Part shown: in pieces, positions 39,160-48,285 of the stretch
Layout of the letters: every line of letters begins with the position of its first letter
Numbering within the stretch: the first letter of the stretch is position 1
Source: Thermus altitudinis
Lineage (GTDB): Bacteria; Deinococcota; Deinococci; Deinococcales; Thermaceae
DNA length: 64,000 bases
Assembly: GCF_022760835.1 (NCBI RefSeq)
Contig: NZ_JAKTNQ010000003.1
Span: 52,890-116,889 of the forward strand
Direction: 5' to 3'
Notes under the pieces: model-generated
The model's input: only the letters and a program-made list of their open reading frames with translations
What the model was told of the DNA's origin: nothing
The model's database searches: none
Translations under genes and position numbers: made by a program

Positions 39160-39824
39160 AGCCGCCGGAGGGCTTCCATCCATGGGCGCATCTTTTCCTC
39201 GAGGCTCCGCCTTCCCCTCAGGACCTCGCGGAACCCTTCGGGAACCTGGCGGGGATGGGTGGCAAGAAGCAGGCGGTCCAGCTGGCCGAGAAGCTCTCCC
39301 AGCTTCCCCTCCAGGCTCTCCCCAGGGGATAGGGGGGCCCCCACCAGGATAAAGGCCTCGGGATGCTCAAAACCCCGCAGGACCACCCGGGCGGCCACGG
39401 GCAGGAGGGGCACCCCCGCCCTCGCCGAAAGCCAAAGGGCTCCGGGGCGCAAGGGTCTGAGGGGCCCGGGATAGCCCATGGCCCCTTCCGGAAAGACCGC
39501 CACCCACTCCCCCCGGCCAAGCCGCCTTAGGGCCTCCCGCACCCGCCCCGCCTCCAAGGCCCCCACCAGGGAGAGGATGGGGAAGGCCTTTAGGTTTTCC
39601 TCCGCCACCAGAAGGCTGGTGGGCCTTGCCGCTAGGCGGCCCAAAAGCCAGACCAGGTGCCCGTCAAAGAAGCTGTGGTGGTTCATGGCCAGGACCAGGG
39701 GAGAGGAGGGGAGCTCCCCTTGGAGGTATACCCCCCTAAGGCTTCCCTTGAGGCTTTGGAGGAGGAGGGCTTCCACCACCCCCTTGAGAAAGCGGGCGAA
39801 GGGACGCTCGGGTTCTAGCCTCAT
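39156..39824 (-). CDS. Acyltransferase (PlsC-like), probable carotenoid glucoside acylation
   Basis: A 222-residue PlsC/LPLAT-family acyltransferase: NHHSFFD holds the H-x4-D catalytic motif (His49, Asp54), and VAVFPEGAMG is the second motif. It is tucked between lycopene cyclase and glycosyltransferase with ATGA overlaps on both sides, so it is probably the enzyme that esterifies the glucose of the carotenoid glucoside with a fatty acid (CruD-like). The ATG at 39824 is chosen because the frame upstream only shadows the cyclase. Confidence 0.85.
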   Translation of the reverse strand: MRLEPERPFARFLKGVVEALLLQSLKGSLRGVYLQGELPSSPLVLAMNHHSFFDGHLVWLLGRLAARPTSLLVAEENLKAFPILSLVGALEAGRVREALRRLGRGEWVAVFPEGAMGYPGPLRPLRPGALWLSARAGVPLLPVAARVVLRGFEHPEAFILVGAPLSPGESLEGKLGELLGQLDRLLLATHPRQVPEGFREVLRGRRSLEEKMRPWMEALRRL

Positions 39825-40522
39825 CGCAGGCGCCTTAAGGCCTCGGGGTGCCAGGCCAGCAGAAGCCCCTGGACCACGGCCAGGTTGGTGAGGAGGAAAA
39901 AGACCATCTCCTCCAGGGGCAGGCCCCAGGCCTTTAGCCCTAGGGTATAGGCCTCCGAGATCCACCAGATGCCTGCTTGGGTAATGGCCCAATGGTCCGC
40001 CGCCCATAGGTAGAGGGTGGGCAAGGCTACGCCCAGAACCAAGGGCCGGCGCCAGGCCAGGAGGAGATCCCCCCCAAAGGCCCACTGGAGCAGGAAGATG
40101 GGGGCGAAGTAGGCTAGGATCAGGCCCAGGTAAAGGTACTTCCCCCCCAAGGCCAGGAGGAGCACCCCCAAGGCGGTGACCAGAAGCCACATCCCTCCCC
40201 CCACCACCCGGGCCCAGCCCGGCCCCGCCGCAGGGGGCGCCCCGGCCAGCCTGAGGAGCAGGGCCCCGGTAAGGAGGGGCTGGAGGAGGAAGAAAAGGTA
40301 TTCCTCAAAGGGCACATAGCCAAGGCGGAACAGAACCCGGCCCTCGGGGTACCCCCAGACCTCCTTCCACACCAGGTAGTTGTCCCAAGGGGTGGTGTAG
40401 ACCAGGGCTATGAGGGGCATGAGGAGGTAGGGCCAAAGCCTGGGAGGCTTGGGCCGGGCCAGGAAGAGCAGGACGAGAAGGGGCGGGAGGAGGAAGACCA
40501 GATGAAACTGGAGGTAAGTCAT
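39821..40522 (-). CDS. Lycopene beta-cyclase, fused CrtYc-CrtYd type
   Basis: A 233-residue membrane protein of about seven helices made of two similar halves, each with the cyclase-domain motif: TPWDNYLV with VPFEEYLFFLLQPLL in the first, and WWISEAYTLG with PLEEMVFFLLTNLAVVQGL in the second. Such proteins convert lycopene to beta-carotene. It overlaps the P450 gene before it and the acyltransferase after it by four bases. Confidence 0.9.
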   Translation of the reverse strand: MTYLQFHLVFLLPPLLVLLFLARPKPPRLWPYLLMPLIALVYTTPWDNYLVWKEVWGYPEGRVLFRLGYVPFEEYLFFLLQPLLTGALLLRLAGAPPAAGPGWARVVGGGMWLLVTALGVLLLALGGKYLYLGLILAYFAPIFLLQWAFGGDLLLAWRRPLVLGVALPTLYLWAADHWAITQAGIWWISEAYTLGLKAWGLPLEEMVFFLLTNLAVVQGLLLAWHPEALRRLR

Positions 40523-41682
40523 GCCCCTTCCAGGCTAACCCAAAGGCCTCCCTTGGGCCTCAGGGTGACCCCGGCGTGCACCTGGGGTTCGGGTAAAGGG
40601 GCAAGCCGGAACCGCCGGAAGAAGGCTTGCAGGGCTACGCGGCCTTCTAGGAGGGCGAAATCCCTCCCCAGGCAGAGCCGTTTCCCTAGGCCGAAGGGGA
40701 AGTAGCGTCCGCTGGGAAGACCCCGGTCTTCCAGGAAGCGTTCCGGCAAGAAGGCCTCACCTTGCGGGAAGTGGAGGCGGTGGGTCACGTATGGGGAGAG
40801 GACCACCGTGGCCCCCGGGGGAATGGCCTCCCCTCCCAGGTCCAGGGGGGCCTCCGCCTTGCGGGTGAGGATCCAGGCGGGAGGGTAGAGGCGCAGGGCC
40901 TCTTGGAAGGCGGCCAAGGCGTGGGCCTCGCTTTGGGCCACCTTTTCCTGCCACTCAGGCCTGTGGGAGAGCAGGTAGAGGCTCCAGGTGAGGGCGCTGG
41001 CCGTGGTTTCGTGGCCGGCCACCAGGAGGGTGATGGCTTCAGAAAGGGCCCTTTCCCGGGGTAGGGCGGAAAGGGGGGGCTCGGAGATGATCCCTTCGGC
41101 CTCCTCGAGGAGCGCCCGGTGGACCTTGCGGAAGCGCCACTCCGCCCAGGGATTGAGCCGCGAGAGGGGGTGTTGCATGCGCTGGACCATGCGCTCCAAA
41201 GCGGAGAGGGCCAAAGAGGCGATCCTCTCCGGCAGGGGCCTTCCCCAAAGGGCCCGCCCCAGGAAGGCTAAGGAGAGGGCCAGCATCTCATGGTCCAGCT
41301 CCCTTCTTTCCCCGATCTTCCAGGTGGAGAAGAAGGCCGCCGCCTCCTCCTCCAAAGCCTCCCGGTACCCGGCCACCCTTCGGGGAAGAAAGGGTTCCTT
41401 GAGGGCCCGGCGCGCCTTTTGGTAGGCTTCACCCCAGTCCGTGAGGAGGCCCTTGCCCGTAAGGCGGGAGAGTTCTTGGTACTGGAAGGTGGCCTTGTTG
41501 TCGGTGCCGTGGAGGACCCGCTCCACCCCTTGGGGGTCAAAGACCAGGTACAGGGGCATCCGGGGTAGGGGGAGGAGGAGGCGGGAATGCCTCTTTCCCC
41601 AGGCCAGGAGGGTCCCCAAGGGGTCGTCCCGGAGTCGCCTGAGATCGGGAAAGGCCTGCTTGAGGTCAAGGGTGGCGGTCAC
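40519..41682 (-). CDS. Cytochrome P450 CYP175A1-type beta-carotene hydroxylase
   Basis: A 387-residue thermophilic P450 clearly related to T. thermophilus CYP175A1, which hydroxylates both rings of beta-carotene to zeaxanthin. VAGHETTAS (222-229) is the I-helix oxygen-binding motif, EALR (261-264) the ExxR motif, and FGLGKRLCLGRDFA carries the heme ligand Cys337. Reductase partners are not in the window. ATGA overlaps link it to the small gene before and the cyclase after. Confidence 0.95.
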   Translation of the reverse strand: MTATLDLKQAFPDLRRLRDDPLGTLLAWGKRHSRLLLPLPRMPLYLVFDPQGVERVLHGTDNKATFQYQELSRLTGKGLLTDWGEAYQKARRALKEPFLPRRVAGYREALEEEAAAFFSTWKIGERRELDHEMLALSLAFLGRALWGRPLPERIASLALSALERMVQRMQHPLSRLNPWAEWRFRKVHRALLEEAEGIISEPPLSALPRERALSEAITLLVAGHETTASALTWSLYLLSHRPEWQEKVAQSEAHALAAFQEALRLYPPAWILTRKAEAPLDLGGEAIPPGATVVLSPYVTHRLHFPQGEAFLPERFLEDRGLPSGRYFPFGLGKRLCLGRDFALLEGRVALQAFFRRFRLAPLPEPQVHAGVTLRPKGGLWVSLEGA

Positions 41683-41861
41683 GAGCGGCGGATGACGGGG
41701 CAGAAGTCCGAGCGGGCCATGAGGAAGGCCAGGAGGCTAAGGCTTAGGAAGAGGAGGGTTTCCGGACGCACCAAGGCCAAGACCAGGAAGAGACCCGATA
41801 GGCCGTAGCGGAGGATGCGGATGGCCTTGAGGGCTTTTTCGGGGTGGCTGGTCTTGAACAT
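41679..41861 (-). CDS. Small membrane protein in the carotenoid operon
   Basis: 60 residues from ATG 41861 (66 if ATG 41879 is used): MFKTSHPEKALKAIRILRYG, then a hydrophobic stretch and SDFCPVIRRS. The basic start, one hairpin of two helices and a terminal Cys-Pro recall YgaP/DUF2892 membrane domains, but similarity is weak. It overlaps the P450 start by ATGA, so it is made with CYP175A1. Function unknown. Confidence 0.65.
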   Translation of the reverse strand: MFKTSHPEKALKAIRILRYGLSGLFLVLALVRPETLLFLSLSLLAFLMARSDFCPVIRRS

Positions 41862-41905
41862 AGGCCCATGGTAGCCCATGAGGGCCAGGGGGCCTGTGGC
41901 CCCCG

Positions 41906-43159
41906 CTACCGTAGCCGCCCCTGGACGAGGGCCAGGTAACGCCTTCGGGCCTCCGCTAGGTCTACCACGGGGTCTTGGGGCTCGTAGGAGGGGTACTCAG
42001 GGGCAAAGCGCCTGAGCCAAAGGCCCTCTGGGTCGTGGCGCTTGCCCTGCTCCACCAGGTTGAAAACCCGGAAGTAGGGGGCGGCGTCCACCCCTAGGCC
42101 CCCTGCCCACTGCCAACCCTGGAGGTTTTGCGGGGTGTCCCCGTCCAGAAGGAGGTCTTTGAAGGCTCGCTCCGCCCGCTTCCAGGGGAGGAGAAGGTAC
42201 TTCACGGCGAACTGGGCCACGCACATCCGCGCCCGGTTGGAGAGGAAGCCCGTGGCCCAGAGCTCCCGCATGGCGGCGTCCACCAGGGGCACGCCGGTCT
42301 TGCCCCAGAGCCAAGCTTGGAAAAGCTCCTCGTCCTCCCGCCAAGGGAGGTGGGCGAACCTGGGGTCTAGGGGTTCTTCCTGCATCTTGGGAAAGTGGTA
42401 GAGGAGGTGGTAGGAAAAGTCCCGCCAAAGGAGTTCAGAAACCCATTTCCTTGCCCCTTCCCCGTCCCGTTTTAGCGCTTCCCAAGCGGCTTGTCGGGGG
42501 GAGAGGACCCCTAGGGTGAAGTAGGGGGAGAGCCTCGAGCCCCCCTCCCCATCCAGCCGGTCCCGCCTCAGGTGGTACGCAGGTAACCCTCCCTCCAGGA
42601 AATGGCGCAGCCTTCCCCAAGCCGCCTCCTCACCGGGCTCGGGCAGGGGGAGGCCGGGGTCTTCCTGGGGGATTTCCCCTTCCTCCAAAGCCGGGGGTAA
42701 GGCCTCGGGGGCCGGCAAGGGGGGCTCCACCCCCGGGAAGTGGCGGCTAAAGGGGGTGTAGACCCGGTAGGGCCGGGGGAGGTCAGGAGGGATCAGATGG
42801 GGGGCAGGGAGGAGGTGAAGGGGAATGGAAAGGGCCTCCCGCACCCGGGCGTCCCGGTACCGCCCGTAAGGGGTGTAGGCCTTCAGGGCGTACACCCCTT
42901 TGGCCCGAAGGCGGCGGGCAATCTCCGGCACCCTTTCCCAAGGGTAACCCTGGACCACCCATAGGCTTCCCCCACGCCGGTGGTACCCCTCCCTGAGGGC
43001 GCGGACGTTTTCCAGGAACCAGGCCCGGCGCCGGGGCGTGGTCTTTAGGTTATTGGGGTCCAGGACCACCAGGCCTACCACCGGTCCCTGGGATAGGGCT
43101 TCCAGGAGGGCGGGGTGGTCGGCGAGCCGCAGATCCCCTCGGTGCCAAACCAGGTACAT
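41906..43159 (-). CDS. phrB: Deoxyribodipyrimidine photolyase
   Basis: A 417-residue class I CPD photolyase like the T. thermophilus enzyme. WHRGDLRLADHPAL opens the antenna domain; GEGGSRLSPYFTLGVLSPRQ, LLWRDFSYHLLYHFP and LQGWQWAGGLGVDAAPYFRVFN line the FAD and DNA sites, with the Trp electron-transfer residues present. It repairs UV dimers with blue light. It lies 24 bases after crtB in the light-inducible operon. Confidence 0.96.
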   Translation of the reverse strand: MYLVWHRGDLRLADHPALLEALSQGPVVGLVVLDPNNLKTTPRRRAWFLENVRALREGYHRRGGSLWVVQGYPWERVPEIARRLRAKGVYALKAYTPYGRYRDARVREALSIPLHLLPAPHLIPPDLPRPYRVYTPFSRHFPGVEPPLPAPEALPPALEEGEIPQEDPGLPLPEPGEEAAWGRLRHFLEGGLPAYHLRRDRLDGEGGSRLSPYFTLGVLSPRQAAWEALKRDGEGARKWVSELLWRDFSYHLLYHFPKMQEEPLDPRFAHLPWREDEELFQAWLWGKTGVPLVDAAMRELWATGFLSNRARMCVAQFAVKYLLLPWKRAERAFKDLLLDGDTPQNLQGWQWAGGLGVDAAPYFRVFNLVEQGKRHDPEGLWLRRFAPEYPSYEPQDPVVDLAEARRRYLALVQGRLR

Positions 43160-43183
43160 GGGAGGAGGCTACCCTTCCTTGGG

Positions 43184-44032
43184 TCAGAGTTCCGTGGCCA
43201 GGGACGCTTTTTGCGACATCCTGAAGGCCTGGGGTAGAAGCCAAAGCCTTTCCCAAGGCTTCAGATGGGCCCTTTGGCGCAGGTTGTCGTATCCGGAAAG
43301 CCTTAGCTTGTCCAGAATGGCCTGGTACTGCAAGGCGGCGAGGGCTACGGCTCCCTTGCCCACCCGAAGGCCGGAAAGGCCCTTAAGCCCCTCCTGGTAG
43401 AGGAGGCGGGCCTGGCTTTCCAGGTAGGCCATGAGGTTTTGGTACTCGGGTGTGATCCGGCCCTCCTCCAAGTGGCCCAGGGATACGCCAAAGCGCTCCA
43501 GGAGTTCTGCCGGAAGGTAGATCCGGTCCCGCCCCAGATCTTCCCCCACATCCCGGAGGATGTTGGTGAGCTGCATGGCCTGCCCCAAGAGGATGGCCCT
43601 TTCCTCCACCTCCTTGCCACCGCCAGCGATGGGGGCCATCATCCGGCCCACGGTTCCCGCCACCTGGTAACAGTAGCGCAGGAGTTCCTCCTCGGTTTTT
43701 AGGCGCACGGGCCCGAGGTCTAGGCGGAAGCCTTCCCGCATGTGTTCAAAGGCCTCCTTGGGTATGGGCCAGCGGGCTAAAGCCCAGGCTAACCCCCTTT
43801 CCCATTCCTCCTGGGGGGTTCCCGAAAAGGCGCGTTCCACCCCCTGCCACCAGGCTTCCAGGGCCTCCTCCCCAGCGTTGGGCCCGTCCACGGCTTCATC
43901 CCCCAAGCGGCAGGCGGCGTAGACGGCCCACGCCCCCTTGCGCTCCTCCTTGGGAAAGAGGAGGCTTCCCCAGTAGAAGGTGGCGGAGTGGCGGCGGAGG
44001 ATACGGGCCAGGGCCTTCCAATCGGGTTTCAT
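43184..44032 (-). CDS. crtB: Phytoene synthase
   Basis: A 282-residue enzyme that joins two GGPP to phytoene, the first step of C40 carotenoid synthesis. The two Asp-rich Mg sites are DEAVDGPN and DVGEDLGRDRIYLP, with QLTNILRD and RYCYQVAGTVGRMM also typical. It is the first gene of the nine-gene operon and diverges from carH. The -10 TACAAT is clear but the -35 is poor, which fits activation by LdrP. Confidence 0.96.
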   Translation of the reverse strand: MKPDWKALARILRRHSATFYWGSLLFPKEERKGAWAVYAACRLGDEAVDGPNAGEEALEAWWQGVERAFSGTPQEEWERGLAWALARWPIPKEAFEHMREGFRLDLGPVRLKTEEELLRYCYQVAGTVGRMMAPIAGGGKEVEERAILLGQAMQLTNILRDVGEDLGRDRIYLPAELLERFGVSLGHLEEGRITPEYQNLMAYLESQARLLYQEGLKGLSGLRVGKGAVALAALQYQAILDKLRLSGYDNLRQRAHLKPWERLWLLPQAFRMSQKASLATEL

Positions 44033-44091
44033 AACTTTTTTATCATCCTTCTACAAGGAGGGAAAGACTTTTGTCCCTGCCACACTCCCCT

Positions 44092-44097
44092 ATTGTA
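44092..44097 (-). promoter_or_regulatory. crtB -10 element
   Basis: On the minus strand TACAAT lies about 60 bases before the crtB start. The -35 position reads GTCCAA, unlike TTGACA, so an activator is probably needed. The -10 is part of the TTGTACA element that also belongs to the carH operator, so CarH bound there would also cover the crtB promoter. Confidence 0.6.
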
Positions 44098-44133
44098 CAT
44101 AGCCTTGACAGAACTTGGACGACCCGCTAAGCT
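44093..44133 (+). promoter_or_regulatory. carH promoter and CarH operator with 11-bp repeats
   Basis: TTGACA (44105-44110) and TAAGCT (44128-44133) are 17 apart; the ATG is at 44140, so the mRNA is leaderless. Over the promoter, TTGTACA, TTGACA and TTGGACG place ACA/ACA/ACG at 44097, 44108 and 44119, an exact 11-base step. CarH tetramers are known to bind repeats of this spacing over the -35 element. Confidence 0.75.
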
Positions 44134-44139
44134 GGGGTC

Positions 44140-44976
44140 ATGACCCAAGCTGGGGTATACACCATTGCCCAAGTGGAAGCCATGACTGGCCTTTCCGCCG
44201 AGGTGCTGCGGCAGTGGGAGAGGCGGTACGGCTTCCCCAAGCCGGAAAGGACCCCGGGCGGCCACCGCCTGTACCGGCCAGAGGAGGTGGAGGCCCTTTT
44301 GCTGATCCGCCGCTGGCTGGAGGAGGGGGCCTCTCCCCAGGCGGCCATCCGGCGCTACCTGGCCCAGGAGTCCAGACCTGAGGGGCTTCCCCAGGAGCTC
44401 CTTAACGCCCTTTTGCAGGCGGACCTCTCCCGGGCCGAGGCCCTTTTTCGCCGGGGAGTCAAGCTCCTGGGGCCGGAAGGGGCCTTGCGGGGCCTCCTGG
44501 TGCCCGTGCTTAAGGAGGTGGGGGAGGGTTGGCACCGGGGGGAGGTGAACGTGGCCCAGGAGCACCTGGCCACCCAGTTCCTCCGCTCTAGGCTCCAGGA
44601 GCTTTTGGACCTGGCGGGGTATCCCCGGGGCGCACCCCTTTTGGTCACCACGCCCCCGGGGGAGCGGCACGAGCTGGGGGCCATGTTGGCGGCTTACCAC
44701 CTCAGGCGGCGGGGATTTCCCGCCCTGTACTTGGGGCCCGATACCCCCCTCCCTGACCTCAAGGGTCTGGCGCAAGAGCTTAGGGCGCAGGCGGTGGTGC
44801 TTTCGTGCCTGCTTCCGGAGACCCTTAAGTCCCTTCCCGAGGGAGCCCTCGAGGATTTGGCCCCCCTGGTTTTGCTGGGCGGGCCGGGAGCGAATCCCGA
44901 GGAGGCTAAACGGCTTGGAGCCCGGTATGTGCAGGACCTGGAGGCCTTGCCCCAGGTGTTGGAGGAGGCAGCATGA
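44140..44976 (+). CDS. carH: B12-dependent light-sensing repressor CarH/LitR
   Basis: A 278-residue photoreceptor that binds adenosylcobalamin. The N-terminal MerR-type helix-turn-helix (about 6-75) has [20 protein letters not shown]. The four-helix bundle contains GW131H with E141-H142 ([20 protein letters not shown]), and the cobalamin domain has His177 in [11 protein letters not shown]. These numbers equal those of the T. thermophilus protein of known structure. In the dark the tetramer blocks crtB and its own promoter; light breaks the Co-C bond and releases DNA. It overlaps ldrP by four bases. Confidence 0.97.
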   Translation: MTQAGVYTIAQVEAMTGLSAEVLRQWERRYGFPKPERTPGGHRLYRPEEVEALLLIRRWLEEGASPQAAIRRYLAQESRPEGLPQELLNALLQADLSRAEALFRRGVKLLGPEGALRGLLVPVLKEVGEGWHRGEVNVAQEHLATQFLRSRLQELLDLAGYPRGAPLLVTTPPGERHELGAMLAAYHLRRRGFPALYLGPDTPLPDLKGLAQELRAQAVVLSCLLPETLKSLPEGALEDLAPLVLLGGPGANPEEAKRLGARYVQDLEALPQVLEEAA

Positions 44977-45560
44977 AGCGGTTCAATCGTAAGGAGACGG
45001 TGTTTTTGGCCGGGGATCGGGCGGACACCCTGTACCGTCTGCAGTCGGGGCTGGTGCGCATTGTGGAGCTTCTTCCCGATGGGCGCACCCTCACCTTGCG
45101 GCACGTCCTTCCCGGGGACTACTTTGGCGAGGAGGCCCTGGAAGGCAAGCGTTACCGATACGCCGCGGAGGCCATGACGGAGGCCGTGGTGGAGGGGTTG
45201 GATCCCAAGGGGATGAACCACGAGGCCCTCCACCAAGTAGCCCGCAACCTGGCCCGGCAGATGCGGCGGGTACAGGCCTACGAGGCCCACCTACAGTCGG
45301 GGGAGCTCAGGGCCCGCATTGCCCGCTACCTTCTCTTTTTGGCGGATACCCCAGCCTCCTTCCGCGATGAGCAGGGCCTGTACGTGACCGCTTCCCACGA
45401 GGAGATCGCCGATGCCACCGCCTCCACGCGGGAGTCCGTTTCCAAGATCCTTTCGGACCTGCGTTACGAGGGGCTCATCACCACCGCGTATCGCAAGGTC
45501 TACCTCCTAAACCTGCAGGCCCTGGAAAGGGAGGCCCAGGGGGTCCTCGAGGCGGCCTAG
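44973..45560 (+). CDS. ldrP: CRP/FNR-family activator LdrP
   Basis: A 195-residue regulator nearly the same as T. thermophilus LdrP, which activates the light-induced carotenoid operon without cAMP. A short cupin-like sensor domain (1-85: [30 protein letters not shown]) is followed by a long helix and a winged helix with [20 protein letters not shown]. The residues that bind cAMP in CRP are not evident. It is translationally coupled to carH, so repressor and activator are made together. Confidence 0.95.
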   Translation: MKRFNRKETVFLAGDRADTLYRLQSGLVRIVELLPDGRTLTLRHVLPGDYFGEEALEGKRYRYAAEAMTEAVVEGLDPKGMNHEALHQVARNLARQMRRVQAYEAHLQSGELRARIARYLLFLADTPASFRDEQGLYVTASHEEIADATASTRESVSKILSDLRYEGLITTAYRKVYLLNLQALEREAQGVLEAA

Positions 45561-46442
45561 ATGCGGGTCCTGGTGGTGGGGGGTACAGGGTTTGTGGGCC
45601 GCCACCTGGTGGCCCTCCTCCTGCAAAGGGGCCATACCCCCCTGGTCCTCTCCCGCACCCCCCGGCACCTTCCCCCGGGGGCGGTCCACCTCCCGGGGGA
45701 CATCACCCGGGAGGTGCCGGACCTGGGAGGGGTGGAGGCCGGCATCTACCTGGCGGGGATCATCCGGGAAAGGGGCCAGACCTTCCACCAGGTTCATGTG
45801 GAGGGGGTAAGGAACCTCCTGCAAGGTCTAGAGCGAGCTGGGGTGAAGCGGGTTCTCCACATGTCGGCCCTAGGGGCCAGGCGGGGGACGGGTAGCCGCT
45901 ACTACGAAACCAAGGCCGAGGCGGAGGAGCTGGTGCGGGAAAGCGGCCTAAGCTACGCCATCTTCCGCCCGAGCCTGATCTTCGGTCCAGGGGATGAGTT
46001 CTTCGGCCAGGTGCTTAGGGGCCTCATCTGTGGGCCCTGGCCCTTTGTGCCCCTGATTGGGGATGGCCGCTTCCCCTTCCGCCCCGTGTACGTGGGGGAT
46101 GTGGCCGAGGCCTTCGCCCAGGCCTTGGAAAGGGTCCTCGAGGGCACCTTTGACCTGGTGGGGCCGAAGGAGTACACCTTCCGCGAGCTCCTGGAGCTTT
46201 GCCAGGGGATTCTGGGGCGGAAAAAGCCCTTCCTTTCCGTACCCCTGTGGCTTACGGACCTAGCCGTACCCCTTCTATCCCGCCTGCCTTTTGCCCCCCT
46301 CACCCGGGACCAGTACCTGATGCTGAAGGAGGGGAACACCGCCCCCTTTCCCGAGGCCTTAAGGGACCTCCTTCCGGCCCCCAAGGCCCTGGAGGAGGTC
46401 TTACCCACCTACCTCAGGTGCTCGGGAGCCCTTCCCTCCTAG
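45561..46442 (+). CDS. NAD(P)-binding epimerase-like protein (NDUFA9-type SDR)
   Basis: A 293-residue extended SDR starting right after the ldrP stop. The nucleotide loop is VGGTGFVGRHLV. HMSALGARRGTGSRYYETKAEAEELVRESGL contains the Y-x3-K pair, and FRPSLIFGPGDEFFGQ follows. Proteins of this kind, related to complex I subunit NDUFA9, have unclear substrates. Position behind carH-ldrP makes it part of the light regulon. The end overlaps the convergent YeeE gene by 29 bases. Confidence 0.88.
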   Translation: MRVLVVGGTGFVGRHLVALLLQRGHTPLVLSRTPRHLPPGAVHLPGDITREVPDLGGVEAGIYLAGIIRERGQTFHQVHVEGVRNLLQGLERAGVKRVLHMSALGARRGTGSRYYETKAEAEELVRESGLSYAIFRPSLIFGPGDEFFGQVLRGLICGPWPFVPLIGDGRFPFRPVYVGDVAEAFAQALERVLEGTFDLVGPKEYTFRELLELCQGILGRKKPFLSVPLWLTDLAVPLLSRLPFAPLTRDQYLMLKEGNTAPFPEALRDLLPAPKALEEVLPTYLRCSGALPS

Positions 46443-47634
46443 CCTCGTTTTCCAAGCGGCAGGCGGGGCGTATCCGTACCCCAAGGGCCGTGCCCAGGAG
46501 GGCGAAGAGGCCCCAGAGGGGACCGTGGAGGCTGAAGGAGGCTGTGCCCCCCAGGTAGGCCCCGATGTTGCAACCCCCGGCCAGCCGGGCCCCGTAGCCC
46601 ATAAGTACCCCGCCCAGGAACACCCCCAGGTGGGTGGTCCAGGGCACCTGGCGAAGGTCCCGAAGCCTAAAGGTTCCACCCAAGGCCGCTCCCAGGAAAG
46701 CCCCCAGGAAGATCCCGAAGTTGGTGACGCTGGTGGGGTCCTGAAGGATGCTCTGCTGGAGCTTCTCGGCGAAGGCCGGGTTGTGGAAAAGGGCCCAGTC
46801 CAGAACCGGTATACCCAATCCTTGGGCGAGCTTTCCCCCCCAAAGGGCGAAGGCCGCCGTTACCCCCCAGGGTCGGCCCAAAAGGAGGAGGATGAGGAGG
46901 CTCCCCAGGGCTAGAACCGCCGCACCTCCCACCAGGCCCCAGGGGCCGAAGAGGGGGTGGGTGGCTTCCCTCTGCCAAAGGGGTACCACCTGGCCCGTGC
47001 GCCTTTTTTCCACCCAGGAAACCAGGAGGTAGAGGAAGGCCAAAAGGCCGATCCAGAGGAAAAGGCCCATGTAGGGGGAGGGAAACCAGGTGAGGGCGCT
47101 ACCTGGGTTCCAGGCGGGCAGGCCCTGCCAGTAGGGAAGCTGGTAGACCCCCAGCAAAGAGCCCACCATAAAGCCCAGGAGAACCAAGATGCCACGCGTG
47201 TCCCCGCTTCCCGTGTGGTAGAGGGTACCGGAGGCGCAGCCATCCCCCAACTGCATACCGATGCCAAAGAGAAAGGCCCCCACCGCCAGGGCCACCCCCA
47301 AGGGTACCAGGAAGCCCTGTACCGCCTGGCCAAAGGCCTCCCCCCGAACCAGGAAGGGGAAGAAGAGGAGGCTTGTGAGGGCAAAGAGGAGGAAGTGGGC
47401 CCGTAATAACCTGCTTTCCCCTGTGAGGAGGAAGCGGCGGAACCCCGAGGCGAAGCCGAACTTGGCGTGGAAGAGGGCTAGGCCTAGGAGAATGGCTACC
47501 CAGAAGGCCAGGACCAGCCTAGAGCCGGAGGCCAGCCAAACGGCGTAGGAAAGGCCTAGGGCGGGTAGGAGAAAAAGGCCCAGGTACAGGGGCTGGGTGG
47601 GTTGGGCGCGGTTCATGCTATTCATGGTACCCAT
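46414..47634 (-). CDS. YeeE/YedE-family (TsuA-like) sulfur-compound transporter
   Basis: A 406-residue protein of about ten helices in two repeats. FGIGMQLGDGCASGTLYHTG (Cys133) and MGYGARLAGGCNIGAYLGG (Cys355) carry the two conserved cysteines that hand thiosulfate through TsuA. Selenium or other sulfur species are alternatives. Starts at 47634, 47625 and 47616 are all ATG; the first is given. It follows the TtrA-like module on the same strand after a hairpin, suggesting that thiosulfate made by, or used by, that module is moved here. Confidence 0.88.
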   Translation of the reverse strand: MGTMNSMNRAQPTQPLYLGLFLLPALGLSYAVWLASGSRLVLAFWVAILLGLALFHAKFGFASGFRRFLLTGESRLLRAHFLLFALTSLLFFPFLVRGEAFGQAVQGFLVPLGVALAVGAFLFGIGMQLGDGCASGTLYHTGSGDTRGILVLLGFMVGSLLGVYQLPYWQGLPAWNPGSALTWFPSPYMGLFLWIGLLAFLYLLVSWVEKRRTGQVVPLWQREATHPLFGPWGLVGGAAVLALGSLLILLLLGRPWGVTAAFALWGGKLAQGLGIPVLDWALFHNPAFAEKLQQSILQDPTSVTNFGIFLGAFLGAALGGTFRLRDLRQVPWTTHLGVFLGGVLMGYGARLAGGCNIGAYLGGTASFSLHGPLWGLFALLGTALGVRIRPACRLENEARREGLPST

Positions 47635-47678
47635 GAGCCTATAAAAGTCAAGGGTATATGATCCGGGCCAAACGTAAG

Positions 47679-47703
47679 GGGCCTGGAATCCTCTTCCAGG
47701 CCC
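47679..47703 (-). terminator. Hairpin after the DOMON gene
   Basis: A perfect 10-bp stem, GGGCCTGGAA (47679-47688) with TTCCAGGCCC (47694-47703) and a five-base loop, lies 16 bases after the DOMON stop. Downstream in the minus transcript is only CCTTACGTTT, so it is a weak terminator or stabilising hairpin before the YeeE gene. Confidence 0.55.
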
Positions 47704-47718
47704 GCAACACGGAAGCCC

Positions 47719-48270
47719 TTAGAAGGCGAAGTCCTCCAGGTACCAGCGCTCCGTCTTCTTGTGCTCCTCCTTGGGGTCCATCTTCCCGGCGTAGGCCAAC
47801 ATGACCAACATCTTCCTGCCGGGTACGATCTCCACGTCCGTGGCCTCTCCAGTCTTCAGCTTGCGGCTGAACTCCACCACCCAGGTATCGTTCTCATAGG
47901 TGGCCGCAGCGGCCAGGATGGAGTTTTTACCGCCCTCTTTTTCGTCGGCTACAGGGGCTCCTGTCCGCTTGGTCTGGTACATATCCAGGGCCACCAGCTT
48001 GCCCCCGTCCATGTAGAAAATGTATTGGTCGCCCCCCTTCTTCTTGTCGGTCTTTTCCGACAAGAAGCCGATGCCAATCCAGCCCTTGCTCTTGCCCTCG
48101 AGGGCCAGGTAGAGGGTATCCCCTACGACGCTCCAGTAGAGGGTAATGCCGCTTTTCTCGTGCTTATAGGTTTTGGCGTACTCCCCGCTTGCAATCCTTC
48201 CATCCACCTTGGGAGCCTGGGCTCCCGCCACGCCTAGGGCCAACACCAAAAGCCAGATCCATCGTCTCAT
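47719..48270 (-). CDS. Secreted DOMON-domain protein (possible heme b protein)
   Basis: A 183-residue exported protein: signal MRRWIWLLVLALGVAGAQA, then a beta-sandwich pattern with SGITLYWSVVGDTLYLALEG, GWIGIGFLSEK and YIFYMDGGKLVALDMYQTKR, which is the DOMON outline. DOMON domains bind heme b or sugars and occur as electron-transfer subunits of molybdoenzymes such as ethylbenzene dehydrogenase. Met and His residues that could bind heme are present, but ligands cannot be fixed by eye. It is the last gene of the molybdoenzyme block. Confidence 0.8.
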   Translation of the reverse strand: MRRWIWLLVLALGVAGAQAPKVDGRIASGEYAKTYKHEKSGITLYWSVVGDTLYLALEGKSKGWIGIGFLSEKTDKKKGGDQYIFYMDGGKLVALDMYQTKRTGAPVADEKEGGKNSILAAAATYENDTWVVEFSRKLKTGEATDVEIVPGRKMLVMLAYAGKMDPKEEHKKTERWYLEDFAF

Positions 48271-48285
48271 CTTCCCATCACCTCC

